Both the position numbers and the translations under genes were made by a program. Below the pieces are notes generated by a model. It made no database searches. It was not told where the DNA came from and saw nothing but the letters and a program-made list of their open reading frames with translations. 64,000 nucleotides of DNA. It comes from Rhea pennata. Its lineage: Eukaryota; Chordata; Aves; Rheiformes; Rheidae. Below, piece after piece: positions 22,985 through 35,111 of the stretch (positions are counted from its first letter, which is position 1; the number at the start of each line of letters is the position of its first letter). The stretch covers positions 24,128,993 through 24,192,992 of the forward strand of contig NC_084668.1 of the NCBI RefSeq assembly GCF_028389875.1. Direction: 5' to 3'.

Positions 22985-23013
22985 GTCACCAATAATGAAA
23001 AATTATTGGTGAC
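22985..23013. repeat. Perfect 12-bp inverted repeat, 5-nt loop
   Basis: Arms GTCACCAATAAT (22985-22996) and ATTATTGGTGAC (23002-23013) flank GAAAA. The hairpin is perfect but has no T-run terminator role in this eukaryotic context. Confidence 0.85.
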
Positions 23014-23164
23014 AAAAAAAAAATACATTTTATGGGCACTCACCCGTGCAGTCCTGCAGGCACCACTGAGGGTAAACTGTACATTGAAAGGAAACAAACT
23101 GGCCAAATAGAAGAAGTGAAAGTTTCTATTTTGAACAAGAAGAAAAAAAAAAAATAAATGCCGA

Positions 23165-23410
23165 CACAAAGATTCAGCACGGTGCGGCAGGGCACGGCTT
23201 AGAGGCGGCCCAGGAAACACCGCCGGGCTCTGACCCCGGCCCCCCGCGGCCCGGCTTTCCCCTCGCCCCGAGGAGCGAGCCGCTCCGGCGCTGACCCCAG
23301 TTTGGAGCCTCGCGCGAGGGCCCCTCGGAGCAGTTCCACACGCAAGCGAGCGCAGAAACGCAGGCGGAGCGGCCCCCCCGGGAAGCACGGTTTTGAGAAG
23401 CGGATGGTAA
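23165..23410. promoter_or_regulatory. Orphan CpG island
   Basis: About 245 bp rich in CpG, with GGCGG and CCCCGCGG motifs, lying about 7 kb from the GPR155 island and about 4 kb beyond the proposed WIPF1 3' end. No coding exon is linked to it. It may be a non-coding RNA promoter or a distal element. Confidence 0.45.
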
Positions 23411-23579
23411 AAGCCTGCTCTGGATGCAGGGAGGTATCAGCAGTTCCTGTTTTGGCGAGAGGAAGGATGTGCAACAACAAGCTGCCCCTTGCTCTTGCTC
23501 CTCAGCTCCGTGTCTGCCCTTATCTTAGAGCTTCTTAGAAGCTCTTTTTTCTTTTTTCCCCCCAAATTCACTATATCCT

Positions 23580-23582
<3 letters not shown>

Positions 23583-23616
<34 letters not shown>
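23583..23616. repeat. Poly(A) tract, 34 nt
   Basis: An uninterrupted A run in intergenic DNA with no recognisable retroelement body in front of it. Confidence 0.9.
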
Positions 23617-23620
<4 letters not shown>

Positions 23621-26600
23621 AGTTCCATATTCAAAGTAAGAAAAGTATTTATGTGGACTAAAAAAACCACCCAGTATTCTTGAAGAAATATATACATATA
23701 TATTTCATTTGAGGAAGAAAAAAGTGAATGACAAAACCCAGAAAAGTTTATGAAAATTAAAAAGCACCCTACTGTAGTGGACTAGGAAGCTTGACGATAT
23801 CATGTAGACAGCACACTTGATAGATTTTTGTTTTACATTTTTAATGTAGCTTTTGTGGAAGCTATGTTTCAAAAGCCATAAATATTTTAACAGTTTAAGA
23901 TTGAAGTAGTGACTTTATCTAAATTGTTCTTTTTATTCAATAGACAGACATATTGGCCATATAGAGAATAAATTGGGCAGCTGCTGCTAATGTTACAAAT
24001 TTTCAAATTAAAGTATTTTTGTGTCATCTTTTACTCAAAATTATTTCTGTACCTGTATTTGCGTTGAAATTTTTGGACATGTTAAGAATCTGATTGCTAA
24101 TGCTGAAAAATACCCAGTATCATAAGAATGTTTTAAATGGAATTAGAACAGAGTCTTTTGAATTAATACCCATAGGTATCAAAGTTTAAACATTTAAATA
24201 CATGTTTCCATCAGCCATGAAAAAAATAGAAGAAATCAGAAGATCCTTTAAAAAAAATTAAAAATCAAGGTGCAGTGTATTACAGACCCTTTCCAGGAAG
24301 GGGAACTATTACAACTGACTATTACTACTGAGTGCTTAATACAGTTGTACAGTTAAGTAATACAGTTAAGGCAGTTGCTTTTCCATTAAGCACCACCGTA
24401 CCGCCTTCGAGGGCTGCAAGGCCAACATCAAGCAGTTTTGCCTCATTTAAGAGGTTACGAGAGGGCTGTCTGCTGCAGGTCTCCTATGGGAAAAGAGGAC
24501 ACTCTCACTGTCTGGACGCAAAGAATCAGACTACCGAAGCCTGTGTTAGGAGATTTCCTAGGGACAGGACAGGCAATGGAAGGGAGGCGACAGATAAGCA
24601 CCGTCCCGAAACTTATGACGGAGTCAATACTCCTACAGCAACGCTTTCAGCACTTTCTGGAAAGACAAGTTATTATTGATAAAATCAAATAGCAAGGAAC
24701 TGCCACATCACCCTAGAATGTGAAACAACCGTTCTGCTCACAAGGGTATCTTTGTAAGACCTGTAAATCAGTCCAAAGATTTAACCTTCCATGTGCTCAG
24801 AGGCTTTTATTGGCTCACATTAGCAATGGAAATTGTTGTATTGCTTTTAACTCCCAGCACTGCTGCAATATCTACAGTGTGGAGACATAGCAGCAGTCGG
24901 CTCGCTTTTATGCTTTGCCAAAGTTTTTGATTAGCAGTTTTTATTTGTGTAAACACACATAGGACGAGCAGTCCAGATACCACAAAACATAATAAACAAC
25001 AGGTTACAGAGCAGATTACTGAGGCCCTAATTTGGTCTGCAAAAATTTTTTTTATCATGATGTACTCAGGAGGGCGAGTGGAGTCTAAGCATGACTCTGT
25101 TTCCAGATAGCAAGACAAAGGGAGAAACAACTTCTCTTCTTTCTATTTTTTGTTCTTCGTTAAAAGATCTTGTTTTTAAAGCTGCCAAGACACTGTATAC
25201 ACCAGACCCTTACAATCTGAAAGAGTTAAGTATGAACTTTCCAGAAGGATTATATAGCCCAATTTGACAAGTCAAACAGACTTGTAAGTGTTAAATAAAT
25301 AGTTTTGTTATGTATAAGAGAAAGTCTGTAGGGGCTCTGGGAGAAAAGAAACTTCATATAAATCAAGGTCTCATCATGTTACATATGTGAGTGATTTTGA
25401 GAGAATCAAAGCTAGCAGAAGCAGCTGTTAAGACTTGCTGGATATAGTTGCTATTAGCCAGAGGGAAAAAAAATATCTTAAAAGGTTTTTGTTCTAACTC
25501 GGTAGTTAACCTACACAATCTGGGCCAATATTTAGCCCCATAAAGTGAGAATTGGCTAAGACCAGCTTACTATTTCCAATGCAAAATGGAGTCAGGCTAG
25601 TTAAGAGGGCAGAAGCAAGCAACCTGTGCATATACAGCAGGGAGGTCATTGGAAGGTGCTTAACCACAATCAAAGTTTGATATTTTTGTATATGCTGCTT
25701 GCAATGCATGAGCCTTCCCACAACTCCTGACAGCAGTTAGGAAAAAGGGAAATCCAGAATATTGTAAAATTTGTCTTTTTCTATTTTTTTTTCTTTCTTT
25801 TTTCTTTTTTTCTTTAAAAACACTGGGTTAAATAGAAGAAGGCCTATGCTGTGGTCCTTTATAGGTCATGCAATAGTTCAGTTCCTTTTTCCCAAAGCCA
25901 AGCAAGCCATTTAATTTCTTGAAAAATCAAAGCACCACATTTCCTTTAATAAAATCCCAAAGAAGGATACCTACTGAACAACCATTAGAGTCATACCTCA
26001 AGGTCCTGGTTTAGGGCCACTAAGCACTGCAAATTCCAGCAAGTGAGCCAATCCAATAACTTACTCTTCCACAACCCTCCTCCACTCCCACAACCCCAGC
26101 ACTAGGGGTGGGGGTGTGTGTGGGGGGGGATGAGATTTATAGGTTGCACCTGAACCACAGCTGCCTGCGATCTTTTGGAAAAGTGGAGATCTCCTCCCCA
26201 GCCAGTCTGTAAAATGGAAGTAGCAACAAGCAGCCTCCACTGATGTCAGAGAATCCACCACCTGTGTAAGGATAAACCTGTTGCTCAAGTCTTTGCAAGT
26301 TCGATGCATCTATATTGGAGATACTATGAACTGTCCTGAGAGTTTTAATAGGCCTTTCTTATTTTTGAGGAGAGACTGAAAGTACATCCTGAATTTGAGC
26401 CCTCGCTGGGCTCTCATCAAAAAATCTTTCTGTGTTGAACCTGGACCAAATTATTGAAAAAGTTTAACACCCAAGATTGAGATCAGAGTTCTGAAAGCAA
26501 AAGGAGGGTTTAATTGGTTTGAAACACGTAATATTCTCTGGAAGCCTTCTGGCTAGTGAGTGGAAATAAGATGAACAAAAATTTGTACTTAATCAGATAT

Positions 26601-26984
26601 ATTTTCCACGTCATCTCCACATTGCAGATATCTAGCTTGCCTTGCTAAGAACTGCCGCCTGCAGACTCTGCTCACCAAAGAGCTGTGAGAGCAACCGCTC
26701 TGTGCGAGCGCAGTATCACGGACCACAGTTTTTATAAGATTCTTTATCCTAACCTGAACTCATTTCCCTATGAGTGTCTTATCATCACCGTGCAGGAGTC
26801 TGAAGTCCTTTGCGTCCTGCCCCCGTGCCGCCAAGGCGCGCCGCACGGGAGGGGAGGAGCAGCCGCCCCCACTCCCGCCAGCGTCACTGCGCTCCCCCCA
26901 AAGCTGAAATCTGTTTCCATCGAGGAAGCAACCGTGCCTGCTTTCAGTGTAACAGACTGCACCACCAATTAAATAAAAGTAAAA

Positions 26985-26990
26985 TTTATT
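26985..26990 (-). terminator. WIPF1: Distal WIPF1 poly(A) signal
   Basis: TTTATT on the plus strand reads AATAAA on the minus strand. It is followed within 30 bases by the GU-rich stretch TTGGTGGTGCAGTCTGTT, the usual arrangement for cleavage and polyadenylation. Confidence 0.55.
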
Positions 26991-28346
26991 TGGCATAGGA
27001 CAGAAAAACAAGAAGAAAAAAAATCACATACAAAATAAATGTTAAGCAGAAAAATATTCACAGAACTAGACTAATATTTTGTAAAAAGCGCAAACTTTAA
27101 GCATCTGATAAAAACATGTTACTTTCTATTCAGCCTGTGTTTTAAGTTCTGTTCCTCTCCCTTTCATAGTCGTGTGGCTTTAGAAGTCCAAATTTAAAGT
27201 GTCTTCTTTTGTATGTATTACCTTATGATCATTTATGACAGACAAACTGTATTTCAAAAAGGCAACAAGTGTATTACTTCCTTTCTTAAGACATTCCATT
27301 TCCATTTTTTCCCTCCTGATCTGTCTACCTAACTGCATACTCAACAACTAAGGACATATACGTGTCCTGCTTCTGCTGAATACCTCAAATGATCCCCTTC
27401 TCATCAATGCTCCAGATTTACATGTTAACTAACTGGCACAGTTTCACCTTAAAACCAAAAAGATCACCGTTTTCTCCTGACATTCATGAGGAGACATTCC
27501 ATGAACATGTTACTGAACATCTTTATGTAAGAGAGTCTCCTTAATTTTCTGGTGAATACAGTTTGACAGATTAAAGTTCATACAATATATATTTTACAGA
27601 GTCAATGTACCGCCATAACATTCTGCTCACACGTGACTGTAAGACAGCAGTGTTCACAGTATTACAACAAGATACTACGTACACGCACATTTTATCTTGA
27701 TTTGTACTCTAGTAATGATACCAGATTTCATCAAATTGGTTTTTACTTCCATAAACACTCTTCTCCTTTCCGGAGTCCCGTAGTTATATGGCCCTCTGCC
27801 TACGTCTCTCAACCTTCTGCTTGAAACAGTTCCCAGTTTGATCACCTAACCCCAGTCTCTGTCTCCAAGGGGAAAAGTACAGTTTCTTTTTGCATATTTT
27901 TGCACATAAAATTGTTGTGCTGAGCACATATGTGAAACATAATAGAAGTTTACTTTCCTGGACCTCTGCTCTAACAGAGCACAACTTCCACAAGTGACAT
28001 GTAAACAGTCGTTGCTGCAAGTAGAAGCTACTGTCCAGCTTTCTAAATGATAGGCTAAGGAACTTCTTCAATAGTTCAGTATTGCAGGGAAAAAAACGCC
28101 CTAGTTCTCATGATTTTTTAGTGCTGGGAAATCCTGGCTTCTAAGAAAGAACCTTGCAACCGTATTTAAGCAGCTCATTTACAGAAATACTTGCTTCCTG
28201 AATCACAGGTCGGTTTTCCTGTAACAACTCTGAACATTAATTGCTGTGACCTCTTCTGCTAGGGGCTGGTGCAGACATAACATGTGCTTCTCTTCCAAAA
28301 GTATGGAGCAGAAGTACTTGGTATATGGTACAAGAGTTATTCCCGT

Positions 28347-28352
28347 TTTATT
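28347..28352 (-). terminator. WIPF1: Possible intermediate WIPF1 poly(A) signal
   Basis: AATAAA on the minus strand inside the inferred 3' UTR, followed by only a weak GU element. Confidence 0.3.
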
Positions 28353-31300
28353 TACTCAGTTGAATTACACAGCAACGAACACCACTGTCACGCCATGCAA
28401 GCCTTAGTGATGACATAAAAAGGTAGTTTGAGGTGTGAATGTTGCTACTTCGATGCTATTAAAACAAACACAGTAAATCCTATACGCAAGCGATGAATCA
28501 AAATTTAGCCCTCTAATAACCCGTGCAACCGTGCTGAAGTCAGCTGGACTGTACGGAGAGCAGAGAGACACTGCTGCTGGGAAAGGGTTAGGTTTCCAGA
28601 GGCATACCAACAACTTACGGTGAAGTACCCACTGGGAGACCAGTTTCCACTTAGGTCTCCCCTAAAGACTGATTCAACAGTCCCTCCACGCACTTAACTC
28701 AGCCTGAAGTTAGCTGACCGAGCGTGTTACAGCAGCAGGGCTTGGCTCAAACGCTGTCTAATGCTACTGTCAGCGCTATTTTACATTAGGGCACGGAAGA
28801 ACAACGACTATTAATTTTTCTAGTGAGACACAGAAAAGTTGACTAAAAAATTCATAAGGCACCACCGGTTCAATAAGTTTTGTTTTCTTCTTTTTTAACA
28901 TTGCATAGTGAAATAAATACTTTAATACTGATCATATTGTAAATAGCTATGGATATATGAAGTAATATACTGAATGATAAAATGCTGCATTGTTCTGGAA
29001 TATATCTAGGGAATTTTACAGCAAAAGATACAAACAGTAAAGTTGTTGTTACACGAAAAAAATCCCTCTTTCTGCAAGGTATTTTATCTATATGCTAAAC
29101 ATTCATTTCAAAGAGATTTCAATAGTACAACAAAATGCTAAAAGACAAGCAGCTCAGCTTTCTTGGCTTGTTGACTAAAGGTCTTTTAGACAGCACATTT
29201 TAAGTGAGATGGAAGTTGATTTGCCAAGTCTTTGGTTATTGCCCAGAATTTTTGGTCAGAAAACCTTGCTCAAGAAATCAAACAGAATATTTTTGAATCA
29301 TGCAGAGAGCTGACAGAACAATATGCAGCATTTTCATTGACTTATTCAAAGTAAAATATTTATGCTGGAAATAGATAAGTTACAAAAAATGTAAAGCTTC
29401 TGGAGTTTTCTCGGATTTTTGGCTGCATAGCTACTTGAATATTAACAAGGATTTGGCAGGTCAACGTATTGAAAATATTGTATTCTTAAATTCAAAATGT
29501 CACTCTTCAGAAAGTTATAAGTGCTTCAGTTTAACAACATGAATACAATAATTTATCCTTTAAGTTATTATGCTAAAAATCTTATTTGGACTTCTATTCA
29601 CATAATAGTATGCCAAAGAGATCGGCACTTTGCATAGTGCATGTGTTTAAGTGACCTCCGTACAATACATTTACAAATTCAGTATCGAACTGGGCTTGAT
29701 CCCAAGGTGCACCTGTCACATGGAGGTCCCGCTACTATCTGTTTAAGAAACTCTTACAGCCATGATCCTACAATTAGATTTAGATACATCCCTGCGCCTG
29801 CGCAGATTTAATTGCAGATTCAAGACTACAAATAGTAACTTAAAGTTGGTCATTAGACAAAAAAAATGTAAAAACAGGTACATAACCAAATGCTATCACA
29901 GCTAACATGATTTTGTAAACAAATACTGAAAAGGCCAAATTAAGTTTGGTCTGGCCTAATCCAACTCTGTCTGATGCCCTTCACTGGGACAGTCCCAGCT
30001 GTAAGGCAGGAGGGGGCTCTGGTCCTCCCTGGTCACTGACAATGCAGAAGACCCTACACACAAATGCTCCTGTGAGGTTCAAGCTTTCTTTGGCTAAAGT
30101 CCCTGGATTTCCAAGAACTGACCTCATTCTGGCCTCAGAGCGCACTTAAGATCATGTCTCCCACAGAAGGGAAACATTTTCCTAACCTACATGACTTTTT
30201 TTTTTTTTTTTCCAGCAATACCCTGTGAAACACGCTCACTGATACAGGCTTTGTAGGGAGTCCAAGGAGTAAGCTGATGAAACAGATACTGCTGAGGAGG
30301 CACAGGAGAACTTTTTCAGAGCTAACCATCAGAAGTCCCATTAATAAAGAGCTATTAATCAGCAATATTTCAAATTCAGAATTATAATCTTCCTCTGATT
30401 TCCAAAGGCTTTTTACATTTACTTAGATCTGTTTATAAAATGCACTCATTCAATTAACTCTTTCCTCAAACACAAAATTCAAAAGCCTTTAAACAAATCA
30501 ACTGACTGTCACGACGTGAGAATACTTTACTTTTTCTTCTGCTACTGCAAGGCTGGCAGCTCTCTGCTGAGACTCCTTTCAGCGCGAGTTGAAAGGACAG
30601 GCTTCATGGCAAACTCAGAAGGCCAGATCTTTCCATTTCTCTTGAATGAGTGAAGACAGTAAGTTTTGGAGCTGATGCTTCCATTAGAATACACTAACTC
30701 CAGACCTCCTTCACTAAATCAAAGGGCTTTCATTTATGCATGGGTTTTTTTGACCTCAGCTGCTCTGCTATACGTCAGCTACAATCTCTCTGAGACTTGT
30801 GACTTAAGCCCCAAGAAGCTTTTTAAGTTAAAAAAAAAAACAAAAAAAACATGATTTAATTGTACCAAAGAAACAACTGGAGAGCTTATGCAACTGATGA
30901 AGCACTGATGTTAGTGATGCTTCACAGAAAGAGCTTGTAACTACAATAATTGCTGCATTTGGACTAAGACTGCTTTCTGAGGAAACTTTGCGTGTAGTCT
31001 CACGTAGAGAGTATTACAGTAATCCAGGCCATGGATGGCTGTAGGTTGGTCCACATCAAAGTAGGAAAGAATTAGGTGACTAAAAGCATAAGGCTATTAC
31101 AAAACAAGGTGGGACGGATAGAGAAGATTTTTTATGCTGCTGAATTTGTGCTTTTCTTTGGAAGATCCTCCACAGATAAAAGCAGGGCCAGGCACAGTAT
31201 ATCCTCGGGGCAGCATGAGCCATCGGCGGTTTAAAATATGGTTTGCTTGGCTAAGCTGAGGTCCAAAGACGAAGGTTGAAGTCTTGGTCACCATGTAGTA

Positions 31301-31676
31301 GGACAGTCGCTTGCAGAAGTGCTGGGGCCAAGTGAAGCACACAAAAAAGGATCCGTGGGACTCTTGACTCTGCGGTATTCTCTGGTAATCGTTTTTTAAA
31401 CACAAAATAAATTGTACATTGTCATTCAAATAATACAGCCACTGTACCCCAAAATAATGAGATAGCTTTTTTTTGAACCATCATTAAATTCAAAGGCAGA
31501 TCTCCCATCGGAATCAAGGGGACAGGGCTGGGCCCCATACGCTTGATGTATGTATGTTGTATATGGGCTATCAAATGCTTTTCATGACAGCCTGTAAAAT
31601 AAGCAAATAAAAGTGATAGCTTTAAGCAACTATAGTTCATAAGCTGCATCTATTACTTCTGTAACAGAGACTGAAG

Positions 31677-31682
31677 TTTATT
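31677..31682 (-). terminator. WIPF1: Possible proximal WIPF1 poly(A) signal
   Basis: AATAAA on the minus strand about 125 bases after the stop codon, followed by CTTCAGTCTCTGTTACAG. If used, it gives a very short 3' UTR. Confidence 0.4.
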
Positions 31683-31805
31683 CCAGCTGACAAGCCAAAA
31701 GTAGAAACAAAGCAAGACGGGTTACTTCCCGATGATGTGGACAGGAGAACTGACTCGAAGGAAACTTTAAAGCAGAAGTTGCCCAGGGATGGGCCAGAAC
31801 CCATT

Positions 31806-31861
31806 TCACCTCGGTATAGGTGGAAGAGGGGGAGCACCTCTTTCTTTTCGGCCAGAGCCAC
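31806..31861 (-). CDS. WIPF1: WIPF1 last coding exon (residues 478-495, stop)
   Basis: The acceptor CTCTTTCAG lies before 31861. Two bases complete Gly478, then GSGRKERGAPPLPPIPR and TGA (31808-31806). This is the conserved C-terminus of WIP, adjoining the WASP-binding segment. Ser480 corresponds to the human serine that I recall as the PKC phosphorylation site controlling WIP-WASP release. The full-length assembly is 495 residues against 503 in human. The 3' UTR starts at 31805. Confidence 0.95.
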
Positions 31862-33356
31862 CTGAAAGAGAAAGCAAGTTTTTCGTGTTACTCCTCCTGG
31901 CTTCTTTTCATGTGAGAGTTCATGTCTAACTCATTCATTATGTAACTGGCGAAAAACTCCGCATTTTCTCATCTAACCTTTTTACTAGAAGTTCTTTGTA
32001 GTTTTTGGTTAGTTTATTAAACAGCAGTATGTCAACTATATTTTAATGAATGCTATCTGAAAATGCCTGGAAAGTGTATATATTTCTGCAACATGCAGAA
32101 ATACAACATGCAAAAAGGCATGTTTCATGTCTTAGTGCTGCTTGAACACATGCAAATTTCAGTGAAAGCTCTAAATGTAGTTCAAAGCTCTTAATATATT
32201 ACCCTGAATGAAGATTTCATTCCAGACTCATGAAAGTAAATATAAATGTGTGTATCTCTTTGCCTTTCCTTTTGGAGTAATAGGAAGGGGTGAAAGTTAA
32301 CAGTGCAAAGTGAAGGGTCAGAGATTAATTGAAATTTCTACTCCAAACCTCATCGTTTGGAAACAGCAGAGAGACAGAAACATTTGAGTGTACAGATGAT
32401 TACAGGCTAACTATGAGCCACTGATGTGACTGGTTGTGAAAGCAGTAAATGGATCCCTGGGTGTATCGGGCAAGATACACTAATGGAGACAGGAAGTATT
32501 TATGCTGCTATAGAAGACATGGGTGAGACCTCAGCTGGAATAACACGTAACACTGATTGGAAAAGACACATTCAAACTGAAGTGTATACAGAAGCAATGC
32601 TGATGATCAGCAAAATGGAGATCTTATCTTGAAAGAAGAGTCTAGTACATTCTGGTTTAATCAGCCCAGTGAAACAGAAGCAGGAGTATGACTGTTGTCT
32701 TATAAAATACTGGGGCTTTCAATGCAAAGGAGGGAGGATAATTAACTAAAGGACAATGCTGGCACAAGAAGAACTGAGCCATGAATGAATTTAGATGGGA
32801 AATGCAAAGAAAAATCCTTCTAAGAGGAGCAACAGGGACACACGACAATCAAAACGGTCCTGAGGTGAAACTGGGGATTTTGTGGTTCTGTCTGCCTGCT
32901 CCAGAAGAGTCCGCATAATAATGTCAGAGAAGGTCTCTTACTATTGTATTGAGAAGGTCTCTCAAAAAAAATGAACAAACCCTCTGCCGCCTCCTCCTCC
33001 TGCTCTGAGCCTCCACAGGTTCAATTTTAAGAGGGCTTTTATATGCAAACTTGCATTTAGTGTTTTCTGTGTGGCGGAGAATGGTAATCAGGCTGTTAGT
33101 CCGAGAAATTTTGAAACCTCAGTACCCAATCTCTTCTCCATCCACGCTATCTTTTAGGATGATTGGCTTACGCTGTCAAAAAAGGAGGATCAACAAAGGA
33201 AGCATCAGACTGAAGGAAGCCAAACTACTCCTGGTTATAACTGTCTTCAACTGATCAAATATTTACTGCTTACTGCAAAAACTGCTCTATGCTGTGCTAA
33301 CCCTTTCAAGTACATAACTGATACGCTGAAACTCACGGGAGTTGGAACAAACTTAC
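31862..33356 (-). other. WIPF1: WIPF1 intron between coding exons 6 and 7
   Basis: A 1.5-kb intron with donor AGAG|GTAAGT at 33357/33356. It contains an old CR1 LINE remnant (32,395-32,840). No other exon was seen. Confidence 0.9.
32395..32840 (+). mobile_element. Ancient CR1/L3-type LINE remnant
   Basis: The 3' end of a CR1-family retrotransposon in plus orientation. GGTGAGACCTCAGCTGGAAT (about 32,521) resembles the reverse-transcriptase-end segment 'ggtgagacccacctggaat'. Further on, ACTAAAGGACAATGCTGGCA, CAAGAAGAACTGAGCCATGA and TTTAGATGGGAAAT follow the order of the CR1/L3 tail. It is heavily diverged with many frame breaks and no intact protein. Identified from memory of the consensus. 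Confidence 0.75.
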
Positions 33357-33470
33357 CTCTGCTTTCGTTTCTTGCTAGTTTACTGGGATAACTTTTGTTC
33401 ACAGGTACATATGGCTCTGGAGGTGGCAAGTCAGATATAGGATGGAAAGAAAATCTGCTTTCCCATTCAT
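33357..33470 (-). CDS. WIPF1: WIPF1 WASP-binding exon (residues 440-478)
   Basis: The acceptor TTATTTTTTTTCAG lies before 33470 and the donor is AGAG|GTAAGT. The exon encodes [20 protein letters not shown] and [17 protein letters not shown]. This is the WASP/N-WASP EVH1-binding epitope of WIP, which wraps the WH1 domain, keeps WASP autoinhibited and protects it from degradation. The aromatic anchors Phe446 and Phe448, the DLPPPEPY proline core and the [11 protein letters not shown] tail are all present. As I recall it, human has Tyr where this sequence has Ser447. In and out phases are both 1. Confidence 0.96.
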
Positions 33471-35111
33471 CTGAAAAAAATAAACATACAGTTTACTGGT
33501 TAATTTTCTGACAGAGCTACAGAAAGTCATTTGATATTAATATCATGTTTAATACATGATTTATATTGAAAAATGCTTAGTGAACTGAGTATTGAACCAG
33601 CACCCTACTGGGAAGTACAGGCTTTAGGTTAACTGGAGAACAAAAATTCGTAATTAACTTTGATATCTCAGCCAATTTAATGCAAAGTCACAGGCTGGGG
33701 AAGTGACCATGGTAATCAGTGCTACATTCCCTTCCATGTGTAATAGATCTGATTATATAAATATACATACATACATACACGCACACACACATATCTATAT
33801 GTATGTTATTGGAAATGTATAATGACTCCTACTGCAAAACGGTATTTCACCCCTGGGTATAGAATTTTCTGATATTTAAACTTTGTTGATATACAGAGCT
33901 CATTAAAAACACATCAAGTTGTAAGTAGTGTTTTTTGTTTCAATTTTTATACAGGAAAAAGAATATTTGGGACCATTATGATAAAACTTATGATGACATT
34001 GAATCTTTTAGCATGCGAGTAGCGTGAAAAATAGCTAAATGCATCAGTATCTTGTGGTACTACAGCGACCTTGTTGACGTATTGACTGTACAGGATTCTA
34101 AAGAATAAATAAAGCTGATCTGTTTCTTAGTTAAAATAATGGGGGAAATGTCTTTCTGCAGCTCTGTTCTGTACTTGAATTTGGATGCCTAAGGAGGAAA
34201 GTACCCTCTTTCCTTCCTAAGGAGGAAAGGGCCCACTCAAATTTGGTCATTGCCTGACTTGGTTGCTTCAGGACTTTGCAACCATGACAATCTTGCAATA
34301 ATGTTTTATTTTATTGCATAATGTAATGAACAGCTGAGTAAGTTTTTCCCAGCAGCTGAACACATGGTTATTTGCAGAGATCCAGTTTTTCTCTCCTTAC
34401 TCCCAATAGTTGCAATTACAAACTGGTATGTGAAGGAGCTGCAGGTTCTAAACCCTGAAAGTGACTTATATAGAAAAAAATGTGTTTGCAGCCCATCTGC
34501 CTTATCTGATGTTTAAAGAAGGTTCAGAAGGGTTAGTTACAGATTTATCTTCTGTTTGCCTTTTTTAACCTTATAAATGTCAGAAATAGCAACTTTGGCC
34601 TTCTGTAATTTACCTGAAAGGCTTATCTATACATCGCAAATATAAACCTTGATTAAAAAGAAAAGCCTGGTGAATCTTTAAAACATAGCTATTGTGGATC
34701 TCACCTCTTCAATAAGCATTAGCAAAGCGAGAGAAACTCAACACCTTCAGCAGTTTTCTGACAATTTTTCCCTCATCTGTTTTTCAGCTTTCAGTTTTTG
34801 AGTCATCATCTAACCTAGTCTGAGACTCAGTACCTGTACTGACAACTTTGCAGTTTTGTTCTATGCATAGTTTATACACATATATATATGTATGCACACA
34901 GTAAATATACTTACTATGTATCGTATGCTATATATATGGTCTACGCATGTGTTGTCCATTCCTACCTGGCAGAATTAACTGAGGCTCGACTGACATCTCT
35001 GCAGACCGTAAACCAAGGCTCTGCACTAGCAACAAGTCTCTGCCTGCTGTGTCGAGGCCAAGAGCCTCCCCCGGGCCTCCACCCGAGGCGACGGCTGCGA
35101 GCGCGGCTTAC
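33471..35111 (-). other. WIPF1: WIPF1 intron between coding exons 5 and 6
   Basis: A 1.64-kb AT-rich intron with donor GACG|GTAAGC at 35112/35111. It contains an ATAC/AC microsatellite (33,762-33,790) and a duplicated 14-mer CCTAAGGAGGAAAG (34,188-34,201 and 34,216-34,229). No other exon was seen. Confidence 0.88.
33762..33790. repeat. (ATAC)n(AC)n microsatellite
   Basis: ATAC units are followed by GCACACACAC. Simple repeat in a WIPF1 intron. Confidence 0.85.

Larger units (their letters stand above)
16832..26964. other. Intergenic region between GPR155 promoter and WIPF1 3' end
   Basis: About 10 kb without a gene I can support. It contains two small CpG-rich patches (22,140-22,245 and 23,165-23,410), a perfect hairpin (22,985-23,013), a poly(A) run (23,583-23,616), a TC-rich stretch near 25,780-25,815, G-rich DNA at 26,104-26,130 and a GC patch at about 26,815-26,890. 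Open frames here are short. The longest with a hydrophobic stretch (24,807-25,130, minus) matches no family I know. Confidence 0.7.
26965..31805 (-). other. WIPF1: WIPF1 3' UTR (extent inferred)
   Basis: The sequence runs from the stop codon at 31806 to a strong poly(A) signal at 26985-26990. The 4.8 kb has no recognisable exon or repeat block and is AT-rich, as expected of a long 3' UTR. AATAAA elements at 31677-31682 and 28347-28352 would give shorter forms. The continuous extent is inference and needs transcript data. Confidence 0.5.

Noticed and set aside
24807..25130. 107-codon minus-strand frame with a hydrophobic segment
   Set aside because: The hydrophobic stretch is suggestive of a membrane segment, but there is no family resemblance, promoter or splice support.
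30981..31060. Possible LINE/SINE fragment (GTATTACAGTAATCCAGG)
   Set aside because: The resemblance to known amniote repeats is too short to name a family.
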